DNA of 64,000 bases from Deltaproteobacteria bacterium. Its GTDB lineage: Bacteria; Desulfobacterota; Binatia; UTPRO1. Shown here in pieces: positions 55,801-64,000 of this stretch. The stretch's first letter is position 1; each line of letters opens with the position of its first letter. The stretch spans positions 186,563-250,562 of the forward strand of contig JADLHM010000110.1 of NCBI GenBank assembly GCA_020848745.1, written 5' to 3'. The position numbers and the translations under genes were made by a program. The notes under the pieces are model-generated. The model had not been told where the DNA came from. It did not search any database and worked only from the letters and a program-made list of their open reading frames with translations.

Positions 55801-57216
55801 ATGGGTCTCGACGCGTCTACGGCGGCTCTGAATCTACGTCACAGGTACATCGAGGGGCTGCTGACGCGTGCGGTTGGCGCGCTCGTGTTCGCGTCGTTCT
55901 TCGCCGCCGCCGCGTATTTCAACGTCGGGCTCTCGTGGGACCAGAGCGCCCCCGTGGTCGTGATTCTCTCGGCCATGGCGCTGATCAACATTCCGTACTG
56001 GTTCCTCGGTCGTAGGACGGGCTTCTCGCTCTCGTACTTCTATCTCCACTGGGCGTTCGATCTCGTCGCGATCACCGGCAGCATCTACTTCCTCGGCGGC
56101 ATCGACGTGCCGCTCGTGCAGTTCACCTACATGACGATCATCTTGACCGCTGCGATCTTCGTGTCGCAGCGCGCATCCTTCCGGCTGGCGACCGGTGCCA
56201 CCATCGCCTACGGCCTGCTCGGCCTCGCGGAGATCCAGGGGTGGCTGCCGCAACGGGCCGGCATTTGGCATCACCATTACGCGCCGACCCTGCGGGTGTT
56301 CATCGTCGGCATATCGGGCGTCACGTTCTTCGTCTTCGCGTATCTCGCGGGGACGCTCTCGGAGCTCCTGCGGCGCGCGAACGAGGAGCTGGCGGCGACC
56401 AAGGGCATCGTCGAAGAGCAGAATCGGTCGCTCGAGCAACGCGTTCACGAACGAACGCGCGAGCTCGAGTCGCGTACGCTCGAGTTGCAGGAACGCACTG
56501 CCGAGCTCGAGGAGCTCGTGCACATCGTGACCCACGACCTCCAGAACGTCGCGGTGGCGAGCACGGAAACGATCCGCAAGCTGCTCGAGCTCGACGGCGC
56601 GAGTTTCTCGCCCCGCGGCCAGAGGTACGTGGAGCGGCTCCAGCGCGATTGCCGCTTGATGGCGACGATGCTGCGGAACCTCCTCGAGGTCGTCACTCAA
56701 TCGGAAGTCGCCGAGCGGCGGGAGTTCGTGAACGTGCAGGCCGTGGTTCAGGAAGCCGTTGCCCGGGCGCATGCCGTCGTCGAGAGCAAGCGAATCGACG
56801 TTCGGGTCGGAGACCTGCCGCCGCTGCTGGCGGAAGAGCAGAAGATGTACCATGTGTTCGAGAACCTCGTGTCGAACGCGTGCAAGTACGTGGGTGACAA
56901 GCCGAACCCGACCGTGGAGGTGGGGGGAGTCGTCCGCGGCGCCAGCATCGAGTACTTCGTGCGCGACAACGGCGTTGGTATCGAGCCGTCGCAGATGGGC
57001 CGGATCTTTCAGTTGTATCACCGCGCGCCCAATCAGACGGTGGCCGGCATCGTGCAGCAAGGGCACGGCATCGGCCTCGCCGTCGTGAAGCGGATCGTTC
57101 AGCGCTACGGGGGACGGATCTGGGTGGAGTCCGTCTTGGGGGAAGGGGCGACCTTCCGGTTGAGCTTTCCGCGTGAGATGCAACACATCGAAGAGGAAGT
57201 GAGGGACAGCGCATGA
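55801..57216 (+). CDS. Membrane sensor histidine kinase
   Basis: A 471-residue kinase: six hydrophobic helices (residues about 25-180) as sensor, a coiled coil about 195-240 (RVHERTRELESRTLELQ), HisKA with VTHDLQN (phosphorylated His about residue 250), and HATPase_c with N box NLVSNACKY, G1 DNGVGI and G2 GHGIGL. It is the only membrane member of the array. ATGA overlap with the next kinase, so phosphotransfer to its receiver domain is likely. ATG 55801 is preferred over GTG 55774 due to a GGAG site. Confidence 0.88.
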   Translation: MGLDASTAALNLRHRYIEGLLTRAVGALVFASFFAAAAYFNVGLSWDQSAPVVVILSAMALINIPYWFLGRRTGFSLSYFYLHWAFDLVAITGSIYFLGGIDVPLVQFTYMTIILTAAIFVSQRASFRLATGATIAYGLLGLAEIQGWLPQRAGIWHHHYAPTLRVFIVGISGVTFFVFAYLAGTLSELLRRANEELAATKGIVEEQNRSLEQRVHERTRELESRTLELQERTAELEELVHIVTHDLQNVAVASTETIRKLLELDGASFSPRGQRYVERLQRDCRLMATMLRNLLEVVTQSEVAERREFVNVQAVVQEAVARAHAVVESKRIDVRVGDLPPLLAEEQKMYHVFENLVSNACKYVGDKPNPTVEVGGVVRGASIEYFVRDNGVGIEPSQMGRIFQLYHRAPNQTVAGIVQQGHGIGLAVVKRIVQRYGGRIWVESVLGEGATFRLSFPREMQHIEEEVRDSA

Positions 57217-58340
57217 GCCAAGCGGCCTTGCTCGTGGAAGACAATAGCTCGCATGCCGAGCTGATTGCCGACGAACTGGAGTTGGCTCTCGACGGATGGG
57301 CGCTCGATCAGGTGCCGACGCTGGCCGAGGCGCGCGCGAAGATCGCGAGCCGGGCGTACGATCTCTTCGTGTTCGACTTCCGGTTGCCGGACGGGGACGG
57401 GATCGAGCTCCTGCGGGAAGTCCACGCGCAAGGCATTGCCACGCCGACGATCTTCGTGACCACGGCTTCGTCCGCGAAGTTGGCGGTCGACGCCATGAAG
57501 CTCGGCGCCGATGACTACCTCGTCAAAGAGGAGGGATACCTGGCCGTCCTGCCGTATCTGGTGCAGGAGGTGCTCAAGCGTCGCCAACTCGCATCGGAAC
57601 GGCAACTCCTCGAAGAACGGCTTCAGCGGGCCGAACGCGCGGCGACGCTGGGCTATCTCGCATCCGGCCTCGCGCACCACATCAACAATCCGTTGGCGAC
57701 CATCCGAACGTTTCTCCAGTTGCTCCCGACCAACATCGAGGACGTCGAGTTCCGCACCAAGTATCTCGAGATGGCGCTTGCCGAGAGTGAGCGGATTCGG
57801 GACCTCGTAAAAGACATCATGCGCGCGGCGACGGTGCCGCAGCAGGGGCACGAAGTGAAGCGGTTGAACGAGCTGGTGGAGCACGCCGAGAGCAGTGTGG
57901 CGGGCGAGATGCAGAAGCGCGGCATCGTGCTCACGAAGCGGATGGAGGCCGCGTTGCCCGCGGTACGCGTGCACGGCGAGGCGGCGACGTGTCTCCTGCT
58001 GACGTTGCTGCAGAACGCGGTGCGCTTCGCTCCAGAGGGATCGGAGATCGAGATCGACGCGCGGCGCGACGCCGCTTCGCGGCGGATCGTCGTCGAGGTT
58101 CGGGACCACGGTCCCGGTGTTCCGAGCGAGAACCGCGACAAGATCTTCGAGCCGTTCTTCACGACGGCGGTCGATGGCCTCGGCATGGGGTTGTTCGTCG
58201 CCTCACGCATCGCCGACCTTCAGGACATCGAATTGCAGTTGATGCCGACCCCGTCGCAGGGCGGCGCGGTATTCCGCGTCGGCTTCAAAGAGGCCGTTGC
58301 CGACGCGGCCGACCAGCCTCCCGTCGCCGTGGCGGTCTAG
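57213..58340 (+). CDS. Receiver-histidine kinase hybrid, first of two paralogues
   Basis: A 375-residue cytosolic protein. Residues 1-115: receiver domain with phosphoacceptor Asp55 (FDFRLPDGDG) and Lys in DYLVKEE. Then a linker coiled coil (about 120-145), HisKA with LAHHINNPLATIRT, and HATPase_c with QNAVRFAP, DHGPGV and GLGMGLF. The receiver is N-terminal, so the kinase is probably gated by phosphorylation received from the membrane kinase upstream. Starts inside that gene's stop codon. About 60% identical to the next gene by eye. Confidence 0.85.
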   Translation: MSQAALLVEDNSSHAELIADELELALDGWALDQVPTLAEARAKIASRAYDLFVFDFRLPDGDGIELLREVHAQGIATPTIFVTTASSAKLAVDAMKLGADDYLVKEEGYLAVLPYLVQEVLKRRQLASERQLLEERLQRAERAATLGYLASGLAHHINNPLATIRTFLQLLPTNIEDVEFRTKYLEMALAESERIRDLVKDIMRAATVPQQGHEVKRLNELVEHAESSVAGEMQKRGIVLTKRMEAALPAVRVHGEAATCLLLTLLQNAVRFAPEGSEIEIDARRDAASRRIVVEVRDHGPGVPSENRDKIFEPFFTTAVDGLGMGLFVASRIADLQDIELQLMPTPSQGGAVFRVGFKEAVADAADQPPVAVAV

Positions 58341-58452
58341 GTTGGCCGCGTGGTGCCGGGGTCGGGACGTGGCGCGCGGCGGTAATCGGCGCCTTGAGGG
58401 TGTGGCGGTCGCCGTATAGCTTCCGCAGGCGGTGAGTGAGCGGGAGACGCCA

Positions 58453-59532
58453 ATGAGCAAAGCCGCGCTGGTCGTCGAGGACAACGGCTCGCATGCCGTG
58501 CTCATCAGCGATGAGCTGGCCGGGGTGCTCGACGGCTGGGAGCTGGACGTGGTCGGTACGATTGCGGAAGCCCGACGCCGCATGGGCTCGCGCCGCTACG
58601 ATCTGTACGTTCTGGACTATTGGCTCCCGGACGGAGACGGCCTGGAGCTCCTGCGCGAGGTCCGTGCTTCGGAGATACGCGCACCGACGCTGGTCGTGAC
58701 GACGGCGACCGCAGCCAAGGTCGCCGTGGAGGCGATGAAGCTCGGCGCCGATGACTACATCGTCAAAGAGGAAGGGTATCTCGCGACCCTTCCGTACGCG
58801 ATTGCCGAGGTGCTCGATCGGTACCGGCTGGCGGACGAGCGGCGTGTGCTGGAGGAGCGGCTGCATCGCGCCGAGCGCGCGGCCACGCTTGGGTACCTCG
58901 CGTCGGGGCTGGCCCACCACATCAACAATCCTCTCGCGACGATCCGGACCTTCCTGCAGCTGGTGCCGACGCACTTCGGCGATCCGGAGTTCCGGGAGAG
59001 ATACCTCGCGCTGGCGGTGGCGGATACCGAGCGGATCCGGAATCTGGTCCTCGACATCATCCGGGCCGCAACGGTGCCGCCGGAAGGGCGCGACACGCAT
59101 CGCTTCGATGACGTCCTGGCGATCGCCGAAGAGGGCGTGGCCGCGGAGCTCAAAGCCAAGGGCCTCGTCTGTCGCCGGCGATTGCCGCTCGTGGTGCCGG
59201 AGATCCGGGTGCATCGCGAGGCCGCGGCCTGTCTGTTCCAGACCCTGCTCCAGAATGCGGCGCGATTCTCTCCTGAGGGGGCGGAGATCGAGGTCGATGT
59301 CGTGCACGATCCCGGTGCGCACCGGTTGGTGGCTACCGTGCGCGACCGCGGACCGGGGATTCCGCCGGAGCATCGCGATCGGATCTTCGAGCCGTTCTTC
59401 ACGACCGCCGTGCACGGACTCGGGATGGGGCTGTTCGTCGCCGCTCGGATCGCCGATCTTCAGAACATCGAGCTGTCGTTGTTGCCCGAGGCCCCCGGCG
59501 CGGCGTTCCGCGTCGCCCTGCCCCTGGCGTGA
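58453..59532 (+). CDS. Receiver-histidine kinase hybrid, second of two paralogues
   Basis: A 359-residue paralogue of the preceding gene: Asp55 (LDYWLPDGDG), DYIVKEE, LAHHINNPLATIRT, QNAARFSP, DRGPGI and GLGMGLF are all retained. It starts at ATG 58453, 112 bases after the first, so the duplication is recent in structure but the genes have diverged. No output DNA-binding domain is present in either, so the final target is elsewhere in the genome or is another protein. Confidence 0.85.
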   Translation: MSKAALVVEDNGSHAVLISDELAGVLDGWELDVVGTIAEARRRMGSRRYDLYVLDYWLPDGDGLELLREVRASEIRAPTLVVTTATAAKVAVEAMKLGADDYIVKEEGYLATLPYAIAEVLDRYRLADERRVLEERLHRAERAATLGYLASGLAHHINNPLATIRTFLQLVPTHFGDPEFRERYLALAVADTERIRNLVLDIIRAATVPPEGRDTHRFDDVLAIAEEGVAAELKAKGLVCRRRLPLVVPEIRVHREAAACLFQTLLQNAARFSPEGAEIEVDVVHDPGAHRLVATVRDRGPGIPPEHRDRIFEPFFTTAVHGLGMGLFVAARIADLQNIELSLLPEAPGAAFRVALPLA

Positions 59533-59545
59533 GAGTGTCGACGGG

Positions 59546-61900
59546 TCAGTTGACCGCCTCCGCCGAAGCATGCAGCCCGGTCGACGCCGCGCGTTCGAAG
59601 AGAAACGCGGGGTGCAGGAGGAGCGCGAGTGCCGGCAACAGCGTGATTGCGCCGAGGCTCGAAACGACCATCGCAAGGGCGACGAGCACCCCGAGCTCGA
59701 TGTGGAAGACGAATCCGGAAGCGCACAGGACGAGGTAGCCGCCCGCGATGGCGGACGACACGTAGACGATGGCCTTTCCTGACGATTGCATCGTGCTCGC
59801 GAGAGCCAAGCCGGGCGTGCGGCTGGTGGCGAGCTCCTCCCGAAAGCGGAACAGGAAGTAGACGGCGTAGTCCGAGCCGATGCCGACCGCCATGGCGGCA
59901 ATCGGGGAGGTGATGACGTCGAGCGGGATGCCGGCGAATCCCATGACCGCGAAGTTCGTCAGCACGGCCAAGGCGAGCGGCGTAGCCACCATCAGGCCGC
60001 CGATCGCCGATCGAAGGACGAGTCCGGATACCAGGATGATGATCACGCCGATCTGCGCCATGTTGAGCACCTTGCCGTGGACCATCGCCTCGGTGAGGGC
60101 CGCGCTGGAAGCGATCGTGCCCGAGTAGCGCACCACGAAGTCCGGCGGGAAGGTGCGCGCCACCTCGGCGCGGACGCGTTCGAGTAGATGCTCCCCGTAC
60201 TCGGTCGAGTCGTTGCGCAAGAAGACGCGTACGGCGGCGCGGCGATGCTCCACGTCGATCTGGCTGTTCAAGTCCTCCGGTCCACCGGACATCGAGTAGA
60301 GGAACAGGTACTGGCTGACGAGGTCGGCGGACGGAGGGATCGTCACGCGGCCGGCGGGCGCCCCCGTTATCGCGCGGTGCATCTCGCTGAGATAGTCGAC
60401 GATCGAGAGGGTCTTGCCGACGTCTCGATCGCGCTCGACGAAGCGTTGCAGGTTCGCGATCGCCGCCAGCGCCGCCGGATCGTGGAGAGCGCCATCCCTC
60501 GGTCCCTCGACCAGGAACACGAGGGTGTTGGTGCCGCTGAACGTGCGTCCGAGGATGTCGTCCGCGACGCGAACCGGGTGCGAGGCGGGGAACTGGCGTT
60601 TGAACGTCGTGTCGACGTGGATCCGCATGGCGCCGACGAGCGCGAGCAGCACGGTGACGCCGGACGCCGCCACGATGGCGCCGGGATGGCCGGCGACGAG
60701 CGTGGCGAGGCGGCCGAGCATCCAGGATATGACGCGACCGCTCCGCGCTTCACGGGCGATCTCGTCGTACTTGGGAGCCGGCAGCAAGGCCCGCAGGGCC
60801 GGCGTCAAGGTCAACTCGATCAGCAGCGTCGCGAGGATGCCGAAGCCCGCGAGCAGTCCGAAGTTGCGGATCACGGCGGTGCGGAAAGCGATCAGCGAGA
60901 AGAACGACAAGGCGGCGATCGCGCCGGCCGTGAGCATGACCGGGCCGACGCGGGTCACCGCGACGCGGACCGCGACGTGGGCATCGCGGTAACGTTCGAA
61001 CTCCTCGTAGTACCGTTTGAGGATCTGCACGGCATGCCCCGCCGCGACGGCGAGTATGAGAATTGGCGTCGTCGTGTTGAACGGGTCCAGGGGAACGCGC
61101 AGAAAGCCCATCAAGCCGAGGCTCCAGACGACCGCGAGGACGGCGGTCAGCACGGGCAGCACCATCCCTTGCACGGTTCGGAAGGCTTCGTAGTGGAGCA
61201 GGGCGATCATGAGGAGCGCGATCGGGAAGAGCACGACGGTGCGCTCGGTGATGCGCGCGAGCCCCGCGTTCAGGGCCACGGTGCCTCCGAGATACACATC
61301 GAACGTTCCGTCGTTCTCCTCGGCGACGATCTGCGCCACTCGTTGCTCGACCTCGGGGTAGCCGGGAAGCTCCGGGCTCAGCTTGAAGTTCGCGATGATG
61401 GCGGTCGCCGTGTCGTCCTCGGAGACGACGGTGCCGACGTAGAAGGGATTGACATGGATCCGGCGCCGCACCTCGGCGATGGCCGCGGGCGTGGTGGGCG
61501 CCGCTTCGAGAACCTGGCGGACCAGCATGGACTCGCCGTCGCCCTCGATCGCTTTGACGAGCGGTGAGGCGAGGCTGAGATACGTCGAACGGATCAGGCC
61601 TTGCACCTCGCCGATCCGGCGAGTGAGGCGCTCCACCTTGCGCAGGAAGGGCGGGGTGTAGATGTTGCCGTCCTTCGGAAACAGCCCCACCACGATCAGG
61701 TTCTTCTCCCCGAAAGTTCGCTCCAGCGTCTTCAGCGCCTGGATGTACGGGTGATCCTGCGGCAGGTTCGCGTCCGGATCGATCTCGACGCGCAGCGCGG
61801 GGAGCTGCGACGCCCAGAAAGCCGTCACGGCGAGCATCGCGAGGACGACGAAGAGGCGATGGCGGACGACCCAGTCGACGTAGCGCTCGAACGCGCTCAC
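59546..61900 (-). CDS. MMPL/RND-type exporter
   Basis: A 784-residue inner-membrane transporter. Two halves, each with one leading helix, a periplasmic porter loop and a five-helix bundle with GHAVQILKRYYEEFERYR and GIGSDYAVYFLFRFREEL motifs (the family's GxxxDY type signature). Related to MmpL and HpnN, which move hopanoids, mycolates or other lipids. GTG start at 61900 is chosen because the first helix follows directly. It is convergent with the kinase array and is a candidate target of it. Confidence 0.85.
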   Translation of the reverse strand: MSAFERYVDWVVRHRLFVVLAMLAVTAFWASQLPALRVEIDPDANLPQDHPYIQALKTLERTFGEKNLIVVGLFPKDGNIYTPPFLRKVERLTRRIGEVQGLIRSTYLSLASPLVKAIEGDGESMLVRQVLEAAPTTPAAIAEVRRRIHVNPFYVGTVVSEDDTATAIIANFKLSPELPGYPEVEQRVAQIVAEENDGTFDVYLGGTVALNAGLARITERTVVLFPIALLMIALLHYEAFRTVQGMVLPVLTAVLAVVWSLGLMGFLRVPLDPFNTTTPILILAVAAGHAVQILKRYYEEFERYRDAHVAVRVAVTRVGPVMLTAGAIAALSFFSLIAFRTAVIRNFGLLAGFGILATLLIELTLTPALRALLPAPKYDEIAREARSGRVISWMLGRLATLVAGHPGAIVAASGVTVLLALVGAMRIHVDTTFKRQFPASHPVRVADDILGRTFSGTNTLVFLVEGPRDGALHDPAALAAIANLQRFVERDRDVGKTLSIVDYLSEMHRAITGAPAGRVTIPPSADLVSQYLFLYSMSGGPEDLNSQIDVEHRRAAVRVFLRNDSTEYGEHLLERVRAEVARTFPPDFVVRYSGTIASSAALTEAMVHGKVLNMAQIGVIIILVSGLVLRSAIGGLMVATPLALAVLTNFAVMGFAGIPLDVITSPIAAMAVGIGSDYAVYFLFRFREELATSRTPGLALASTMQSSGKAIVYVSSAIAGGYLVLCASGFVFHIELGVLVALAMVVSSLGAITLLPALALLLHPAFLFERAASTGLHASAEAVN

Positions 61901-62060
61901 TCGCCCCCCGCCATGCACGGCTATTTGCCCGCGCCGCCGCTCGCCGGTCAAGGACGCTCCGCGTCGTGTGTCGTGCATGGCGTCGGCGACGCCGCGATGC
62001 TACGCGGGCGCACGGCGGCGTCGGCGAGGGATCCGGAAGCCGGCGGCGCGAGGAGGGGGG

Positions 62061-62510
62061 ATGCATCGGATGCTCGTGCTCATGATGATCCTCGGGTCGA
62101 TCGCGCTGGTGGCGATCGCGCAGGCGAGCTTCAGCCCCGAGGTCGCGGCGGCCTTGCGGTCGTCGAAGGAGATCTACGTCGCGACCAAGCGCGCCGACGG
62201 GACGCTCGGCAAGGTCGTGCCGGTGTGGTTCATGTACGACGGCGACGCGATCTACTTCACGACGCTGCCGACGACCTACAAGGCGAAGCGCATCGAGAAG
62301 GGGAGCCCGCTCTACGTCTGGGTCGGGAGCGCCGACGGGCCGCATTTCGTCGGTCCGGCGGCAATCCTCCGCGATCCCGGGCTCGCGGCACGCATGGCGC
62401 CGGTCTATTCGCAAAAGTACTGGATCGCGTGGCTCGGCCTCTTCAAGCCGAACCCCGAGCGGGTGCGGAGCGGCAAGACGGTGATCGTCAAGGTGCAGCC
62501 ACCGACCTGA
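62061..62510 (+). CDS. Pyridoxamine-phosphate-oxidase-fold protein with N-terminal membrane segment
   Basis: A 149-residue protein. An N-terminal hydrophobic helix (MLVLMMILGSIALVAIAQAS) is a signal or membrane anchor. The rest is a split barrel: KEIYVATKRADGTLGKVVPVWFMYDGDAIYFTT, then AKRIEKGSPLYVWVG. Such proteins bind FMN, F420 or haem. AGGAGG precedes the ATG. Its 3' end overlaps galK by 23 bases on the opposite strand. Confidence 0.7.
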   Translation: MHRMLVLMMILGSIALVAIAQASFSPEVAAALRSSKEIYVATKRADGTLGKVVPVWFMYDGDAIYFTTLPTTYKAKRIEKGSPLYVWVGSADGPHFVGPAAILRDPGLAARMAPVYSQKYWIAWLGLFKPNPERVRSGKTVIVKVQPPT

Positions 62511-63837
62511 CGCTCGCTCCGGCGGCGGGGCCGAGGACGAAGCGGGGCGGCGGCCCGGCGGCGCCGCCGCGGCGGGCGCGGTAGTAGCGGGCGTCGAGCG
62601 CGGCGACGATGCGGTCCGCGTCGGCAGCGCGCGCGAGCGCCACGATCGATCCGCCGAAGCCGGCGCCGGTCACGCGCGCGCCGAGAGCTCCGGCGTCCTC
62701 GGCGATGGCGACCAGCTCGTCGAGGGCGGGGATGCTGACCTCGTAGTCGTCACGGCAGCTCGCGTGTGAGGCCCGCATCAGGCGGCCGAACGCGCCGAGG
62801 TCTCCGGTGCCGAGCGCGGCGACGGCCGCCGCGACCCGATCCGCCTCGCCGAGGACGTGACGCCCCCGCGCGAGCGGTCGGAAGGTGTCGGGGTCGCCGC
62901 CGATCGCCAGAGAACGGCCGTCGTCGCCGGTCGTGAGGGCGCGCATCGTCGCGACCGGCACGTCGCCCGCGGCGGCGATCTCGGGAAGCGTGGCGGGCCG
63001 GTCGGGGAGGCGCTCGGCGAGCGCGTCGACGAACCCGGCGAGCGGGCGCCCCCTCGCGTGCGACACCAGGTCGCCGAGGCGCTCGAGCGGCAGGCCGAGG
63101 GCGGCCGAGAGGACGCGGCATGCGAGGCGGCATTCGACGACGCGGCGATTGTAGGCGGTCCGGGCGTCGCCGCTCTTCTCCGCCCGAACGCCGCTATCGG
63201 CGACGATCACGGCGCACGCGGGCGGCAGGGGCACGGGCCGCGTGCGCAGCGGGAAGAAGTCGATGCGCAGCGCGGCGCCGGCCTCGGCGAGCAGGATTGC
63301 CGCCTGGTCCATGCCGCCGGAGAGCACGCCGACGTAGCGCTCTGCCGCCGCGAGCTCGTCCGCGAGCACGCGCCTCTCGACCGCGCTCCCGTGCGCGGCG
63401 AGCACGGCGAGGGTCATCGCGACGACGAGGGCGGACGACGACGAGAGACCGGCCGCGGTCGGCAGATCGCTCGCGACCGTGAGCGACGCGCCCGAGCGCC
63501 GGTCGGGCGGTAGGTGGCGCACGACCGCCTGCAGCGCGGCCTTGAGGTAGTTCTCCCAATGGCCGGGCGGCCCGGGCGGGATGACGGCCTCCCAGGGGAA
63601 GTCGCACGGCGCGAAGGCCCGGTCGAGGTTCGTCGCCAGGAAGCGGCCGTCATCGCGGGTCCGTGCGGCAACCCAGACCGTACGATCGATCGCCATCGGC
63701 AGCACGGGGAGCCCGTTGTAATCGGTGTGCTCGCCGATCAGGTTCACGCGGCCGGGCGCGCGCGCCAGGACGAGGGGCGCCCGGCCGCCGCCGGCGGCCG
63801 CGACGACGGCGGCGGGAAGTGGCGGCGTGGTCTCCAC
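62488..63837 (-). CDS. galK: Galactokinase
   Basis: A 449-residue GHMP kinase that phosphorylates galactose to galactose-1-phosphate. Motif I GRVNLIGEHTDYNG, motif II LPTAAGLSSSSALV (ATP loop) and motif III VTGAGFGGSIVAL are complete. The length is somewhat above the usual 390. No other Leloir gene (galT, galE) is adjacent, so a broader GHMP substrate cannot be excluded. Overlaps the plus-strand gene at its 3' end. Confidence 0.85.
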   Translation of the reverse strand: METTPPLPAAVVAAAGGGRAPLVLARAPGRVNLIGEHTDYNGLPVLPMAIDRTVWVAARTRDDGRFLATNLDRAFAPCDFPWEAVIPPGPPGHWENYLKAALQAVVRHLPPDRRSGASLTVASDLPTAAGLSSSSALVVAMTLAVLAAHGSAVERRVLADELAAAERYVGVLSGGMDQAAILLAEAGAALRIDFFPLRTRPVPLPPACAVIVADSGVRAEKSGDARTAYNRRVVECRLACRVLSAALGLPLERLGDLVSHARGRPLAGFVDALAERLPDRPATLPEIAAAGDVPVATMRALTTGDDGRSLAIGGDPDTFRPLARGRHVLGEADRVAAAVAALGTGDLGAFGRLMRASHASCRDDYEVSIPALDELVAIAEDAGALGARVTGAGFGGSIVALARAADADRIVAALDARYYRARRGGAAGPPPRFVLGPAAGASVRSVAAP

Positions 63838-63894
63838 GGGCTCACTCTAGGGAAGCCATCTGTGCAGAGCTTCTCTAGACCAATCCAGGAGTCC

Positions 63895-63911
63895 CCCCGG
63901 CTATGCCGGGG
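63895..63911 (+). other. Seven-pair hairpin
   Basis: CCCCGGC TAT GCCGGGG forms a perfect seven-base stem with a three-base loop. It stands between galK and a start codon at the window edge. It is of the type that marks the left end of IS200/IS605-like elements, but no transposase is visible. Confidence 0.5.
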
Positions 63912-63949
63912 AGGCAGCCGAAGTTTGACATTTCCGGGAGTCTAACGAC

Positions 63950-63996
63950 GGGACTCCCCTCCGTGAGCCGCTCAAAGCCACACGAAGGGGAGTCCC
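63950..63996 (+). promoter_or_regulatory. Inverted repeat that can mask a ribosome binding site
   Basis: GGGACTCCCCT (63950-63960) pairs perfectly with AGGGGAGTCCC (63986-63996) across a 25-base loop. The right arm contains the AAGGGGAG ribosome site for the ATG at 63997, so folding would hide it. This looks like translational self-control. GGGAGTC also occurs upstream at 63935. Confidence 0.55.
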
Positions 63997-64000
63997 ATGC
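63997..64000 (+). CDS. Start of a gene cut by the window end
   Basis: ATG follows the strong AAGGGGAGTCCC ribosome site directly, and the frame leaves the window after one codon. The product is unknown. The preceding hairpins suggest a transposon-type protein, for instance an IS200/IS605-like transposase, but this is an inference. Confidence 0.35.

Overview
The window is high-GC bacterial chromosome (roughly 70% G+C by eye), densely coding, with about 56 supported protein genes, no rRNA or tRNA that I can see, no CRISPR array and no complete mobile element. Gene content points to a Gram-negative, probably aerobic, free-living heterotroph: 2-oxoglutarate dehydrogenase, bacterioferritin, outer-membrane-type RND and ABC exporters, lipoproteins, and many secreted Cys-rich or Thr-Pro-linker proteins. 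The mix (secreted proteins of unknown family, a MeaA-like B12 mutase, SDR/QOR cassettes, ADP-glucose synthesis) resembles uncultured Binatota- or Desulfobacterota/Myxococcota-like genomes, but that placement is an inference, not something the sequence proves.

Layout. 1-10 kb: aldo/keto reductase, a lytic transglycosylase-like protein, then a minus-strand run of chromate transporter, B12-dependent mutase, beta-helix protein, two paralogous small secreted proteins, a broken VOC gene, a DUF4345-like membrane protein and a fatty acid desaturase. 10-16 kb: a tightly overlapped minus-strand operon of PadR repressor, long-chain prenyl diphosphate synthase with a C-terminal extension, MacB/FtsX-type ABC permease and its ATPase. 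16-28 kb: a membrane protein, a CAP-domain lipoprotein, a large secreted metallophosphoesterase with a Thr-Pro repeat linker, an alkyltransferase-like DNA repair protein, a seven-blade propeller lipoprotein, a HIT protein with an altered active site, a PlsC-like acyltransferase, a QOR-SDR-SDR cassette, a MetE-like methyltransferase and an SRAP (HMCES/YedK) protein. 28-34 kb: a Cys-rich repeat protein, a sigma-54 activator without a sensor domain, and the operon glgC - small secreted protein - metzincin-like protease.

34-50 kb is the metabolic core: sucA-sucB-lpd on the plus strand, then a Fur-box-controlled bfd-bfr pair, a beta-helix protein, and the Lrp/AsnC-gltB-gltD nitrogen operon transcribed leftward from a recognisable promoter, followed by dcd. 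49-64 kb: an HSD10-like SDR, a KefB-type antiporter fused to two universal-stress domains, a SixA phosphatase, a three-gene ketosynthase-ACP-acyltransferase cassette, a membrane histidine kinase followed by two tandem receiver-kinase paralogues, an MMPL/RND exporter, a small FMN-fold protein and galactokinase. The last 150 bases hold hairpins and a start codon with a strong ribosome site for a gene that runs out of the window.

Most neighbouring genes on the same strand are joined by ATGA or GTGA overlaps, so translational coupling is the usual organisation here. The most interesting units are the PadR-prenyl synthase-ABC operon, the FabF-ACP-acyltransferase cassette next to the kinase array, and glgC coupled to secreted proteins.
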